Part shown: one piece after another, positions 44,823 to 46,695 of the stretch
Numbering within the stretch: position 1 is the first letter of the stretch
Layout: every line of letters starts with the position of its first letter
Source of the DNA: Bacteroidales bacterium
GTDB taxonomy: Bacteria > Bacteroidota > Bacteroidia > Bacteroidales > B18-G4
Direction of reading: 5' to 3'
Assembly: GCA_018400295.1 (NCBI GenBank)
Contig: JAGYMZ010000018.1
Location: forward strand, 1-46,695
Length of the DNA stretch: 46,695 nucleotides
Made by a program: the position numbers and the translations under genes
Notes under the pieces: generated by a model
The model's database searches: none
Told to the model about the DNA's origin: nothing
The model's input: only the letters and a program-made list of their open reading frames with translations

Positions 44823-45614
44823 TCAATCCTGTATCCAGCCGGGCTTCCTTTTCTCAAAGAAAGAAGCCATGCCTTCCTGCCCTTCTTCAGAAGCCCTCAG
44901 CTTGGCAATGAGATTGGCCGTATATTCAACCATATCCTCTAAGTTGGTTTCCCCCGAAATGTTATAGAGAAGGTCCTTACATGCGGTCAGGGCCTCAGGG
45001 CCGGCTGATTTAAGCTGCTTGACGGTCTTGTTAAGACGTTCTTCCAACTGGTCGCCCGGTAACGAAGCATTGACCAGGCCGTATTTCTCCGCTTCCCCAC
45101 CCAAAAAGCGCCGGCCGGTGAGCATCAGGTCACGGGCACCGAATTCACCGGTCCGTTTCACCACATAAGGTGAAATGGTAGCAGGGGCGATGCCCAGGCG
45201 GACTTCACTGAATGCAAATTTGGTTTCGTTGTCGCAGAAAACAAAATCACAGGCAGCCAGCAAACCGTTGGCCCCGCCGATGGAAGCGCCATGTACAATG
45301 GCTATCACGGGTTTCCGGCACTGATAGACCGTATTGAAACATGCGGCAAGCTGCAGGCTGTCCTGAAAGTTTTCCTCATATCCGAAAGATGCTATGCTTT
45401 TCATATAGTTCAGGTCGGCACCTGCGCAAAAAGACTTCCCTTTCCCACGGATCACAAGCACCCGGACATCTTCCATGTGGTTGACTTCCTTCACACAGGA
45501 GATGATCTCCGTGATCATCTCCTGATTCAGTGCATTGTGCTTTTCCGGCCTGTTCAGGAAGAGGGTACCCACCTGCTTGTCTGTTTCAAAAATGATGTTG
45601 TTGTATTTTTCCAT
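44823..45614 (-). CDS. liuC: Methylglutaconyl-CoA hydratase (enoyl-CoA hydratase family)
   Basis: 263 residues from ATG 45614 (MEKYNNIIFETD); starting at 45680 adds residues that overlap the preceding gene and lack homology. The crotonase fold shows FCAGADLNYMKSIA (about 62-75; oxyanion hole), VHGASIGGANGLLAACDF (about 108-125) and SEVRLGIAPATISPYV (about 138-153), with AGADLNYMK and IAPATISPYV being characteristic of LiuC/AUH-type hydratases. It would hydrate 3-methylglutaconyl-CoA to HMG-CoA, the step right after methylcrotonyl-CoA carboxylase in leucine breakdown. The gene is 49 bases after the carboxylase beta gene. Another enoyl-CoA hydratase role is possible but less likely in this context. 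Confidence 0.88.
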   Translation of the reverse strand: MEKYNNIIFETDKQVGTLFLNRPEKHNALNQEMITEIISCVKEVNHMEDVRVLVIRGKGKSFCAGADLNYMKSIASFGYEENFQDSLQLAACFNTVYQCRKPVIAIVHGASIGGANGLLAACDFVFCDNETKFAFSEVRLGIAPATISPYVVKRTGEFGARDLMLTGRRFLGGEAEKYGLVNASLPGDQLEERLNKTVKQLKSAGPEALTACKDLLYNISGETNLEDMVEYTANLIAKLRASEEGQEGMASFFEKRKPGWIQD

Positions 45615-45663
45615 ATTTTCTTTAAACTTTTGGTTAACCGCCTGTGCACCAAACTCCCTAAAT

Positions 45664-46695
45664 TTACATCCGGAACACACCGAATTTTTGTTCCGGGAAG
45701 GGCCGGTTGAGTGACATGGCCACGCCCATGGCGATCACTTTCCGGGTATCGGTGGGATCGATGATCCCATCGTCCCAAAGCCTTGAAGTACTGTAGAAGG
45801 CTGACCCTTCCTTATCATATTTGGCTTCAATGGTTTTTCGCAGTTTTTCAATTTCTTTTTCCGGCATCTCTTTGCCCCTGGCTTTGTACTGGTCCTTTTT
45901 CACCGTGATCAACACATTGGCTGCCTGCATCCCGCCCATGACCGAAATTTTTGCATTTGGCCACATAAAAAGTAACCGCGGTTCGTACGCCCGGCCTGCC
46001 ATTCCATAATTCCCGGCCCCGAATGAGCCCCCGAATATGATGGTAAACTTGGGTATGTCGGCATTGGCCACTGCATGCACCATTTTGGCCCCGTCCTTGG
46101 CTATTCCTTTGCGTTCAAAATCCTTACCCACCATAAAGCCGGTGATGTTCTGCAAGAAAAGCAGGGGTATTTTCCTGGATGTGCACAACTCAATGAAATG
46201 GGTCCCTTTACTCGCCGATTCCGGGAACAGGACCCCGTTGTTGGCAAGGATGCCGACGGGAAATCCCATAATTCGGGCAAAGCCGGTCACCAGGGTCGGA
46301 GCATAGCGTTCCTTGAATTCGTGAAACTTACTGCCGTCCACCAGCCGGGCGATCACTTCACGGGAATCCACGGATTTCTTCAGGTCCACCGGCGCGATAC
46401 CGTACAACTCTTCCGGGTCATAGGCCGGATCTTCCACCCGGGCTATGTCGATAAACTGCTTTTCTTTTTGTTCCAGCGACTCGAAAATATTCCGGCAGAT
46501 CTGCAATGCATGTATGTCGTTTTCAGCAAAATGGTCAGCCACCCCGGATATGGATGTGTGTACATCCGCCCCGCCCAGTTCTTCGGCTGTAACCTCTTCG
46601 CCGGTGGCCGCCTTGACCAGTGGGGGGCCGCCCAAAAAGATGGCGCCCTGTTGCTTTACGATGATTGTCTCGTCGCTCATGGCCGGCACGTAGGC
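45664..46695 (-). CDS. liuB: Methylcrotonyl-CoA carboxylase beta subunit, carboxyl-terminal part (runs off the right edge)
   Basis: 343 residues are visible and the frame stays open through base 46695, so the gene starts outside (full MCC beta is about 515-540 residues). It is a carboxyltransferase that moves CO2 from biotin to methylcrotonyl-CoA. Landmarks are [39 protein letters not shown], a second subdomain with [35 protein letters not shown] and [19 protein letters not shown], and [19 protein letters not shown] near the end. The sequence is closer to MCC beta (LiuB) than to propionyl-CoA carboxylase beta, notably in the FEGAGNYGM-type region. It is the upstream gene of the visible operon. 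MCC alpha (biotin carboxylase) is not in the window. Confidence 0.92.
   Translation of the reverse strand, partial: AYVPAMSDETIIVKQQGAIFLGGPPLVKAATGEEVTAEELGGADVHTSISGVADHFAENDIHALQICRNIFESLEQKEKQFIDIARVEDPAYDPEELYGIAPVDLKKSVDSREVIARLVDGSKFHEFKERYAPTLVTGFARIMGFPVGILANNGVLFPESASKGTHFIELCTSRKIPLLFLQNITGFMVGKDFERKGIAKDGAKMVHAVANADIPKFTIIFGGSFGAGNYGMAGRAYEPRLLFMWPNAKISVMGGMQAANVLITVKKDQYKARGKEMPEKEIEKLRKTIEAKYDKEGSAFYSTSRLWDDGIIDPTDTRKVIAMGVAMSLNRPFPEQKFGVFRM

Overview
The window reads as a chromosomal segment of a Bacteroidota bacterium. The evidence is a complete sprA gene (type IX secretion translocon), -7 boxes of the Bacteroidota form TAnnTTTG upstream of several genes, a low frequency of strong Shine-Dalgarno sequences, ~800-residue two-FtsX permeases, and a B12-dependent ribonucleotide reductase. 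No tRNA, rRNA, CRISPR array, insertion sequence or phage gene was seen. The content is mostly core metabolism and envelope biology, packed tightly, with one clearly decayed gene.

Left part (1-7792, all minus strand): mdh, a sirtuin, recX, prfB, an ArsC/Spx-like protein, fumC and an M20 amidohydrolase cut by the window edge are nearly contiguous, with maeB (malic enzyme fused to a phosphotransacetylase-like domain) upstream. Malate dehydrogenase, malic enzyme and fumarase together form a malate node. prfB carries a complete programmed +1 frameshift site.

Middle (7879-17607, plus strand): ruvA, sprA (about 2,440 codons, TTG start), gcvH, a VanZ-like membrane protein and a TonB-type energy transducer. 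The maeB/ruvA divergent spacer holds promoters for both directions and a 16-bp perfect palindrome over the predicted maeB start site. Then come nrdJ and polA (minus), phoH with a PIN domain (plus), and a zinc-dependent glutaminyl-cyclase-like M28 lipoprotein (minus).

Region 25995-37691 is a signalling and export island. A NtrY-like histidine kinase and a NtrC-like response regulator (minus) face a membrane-fusion protein, FtsX permease, ABC ATPase, second FtsX permease and a serine-hydrolase lipoprotein (plus). The spacer between the two arms has a sigma-54-like element and no TAnnTTTG box toward the export genes, so the two-component pair may switch on the exporter. After the hydrolase lies an unannotated relic of a third FtsX permease: the amino end (with two frameshifts) is joined directly to the last ~16 codons, and the middle is gone.

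Right part (37703-46695, minus strand): a branched-chain acid/leucine catabolism operon with a methylcrotonyl-CoA carboxylase beta subunit (cut by the edge), methylglutaconyl-CoA hydratase, a biotin-carrying pyruvate-carboxylase-like carboxyltransferase, acyl-CoA dehydrogenase and acetoacetyl-CoA synthetase. It is followed, with coupled reading frames, by the lipoprotein N-acyltransferase lnt. No biotin carboxylase (MCC alpha) or HMG-CoA lyase is inside the window.
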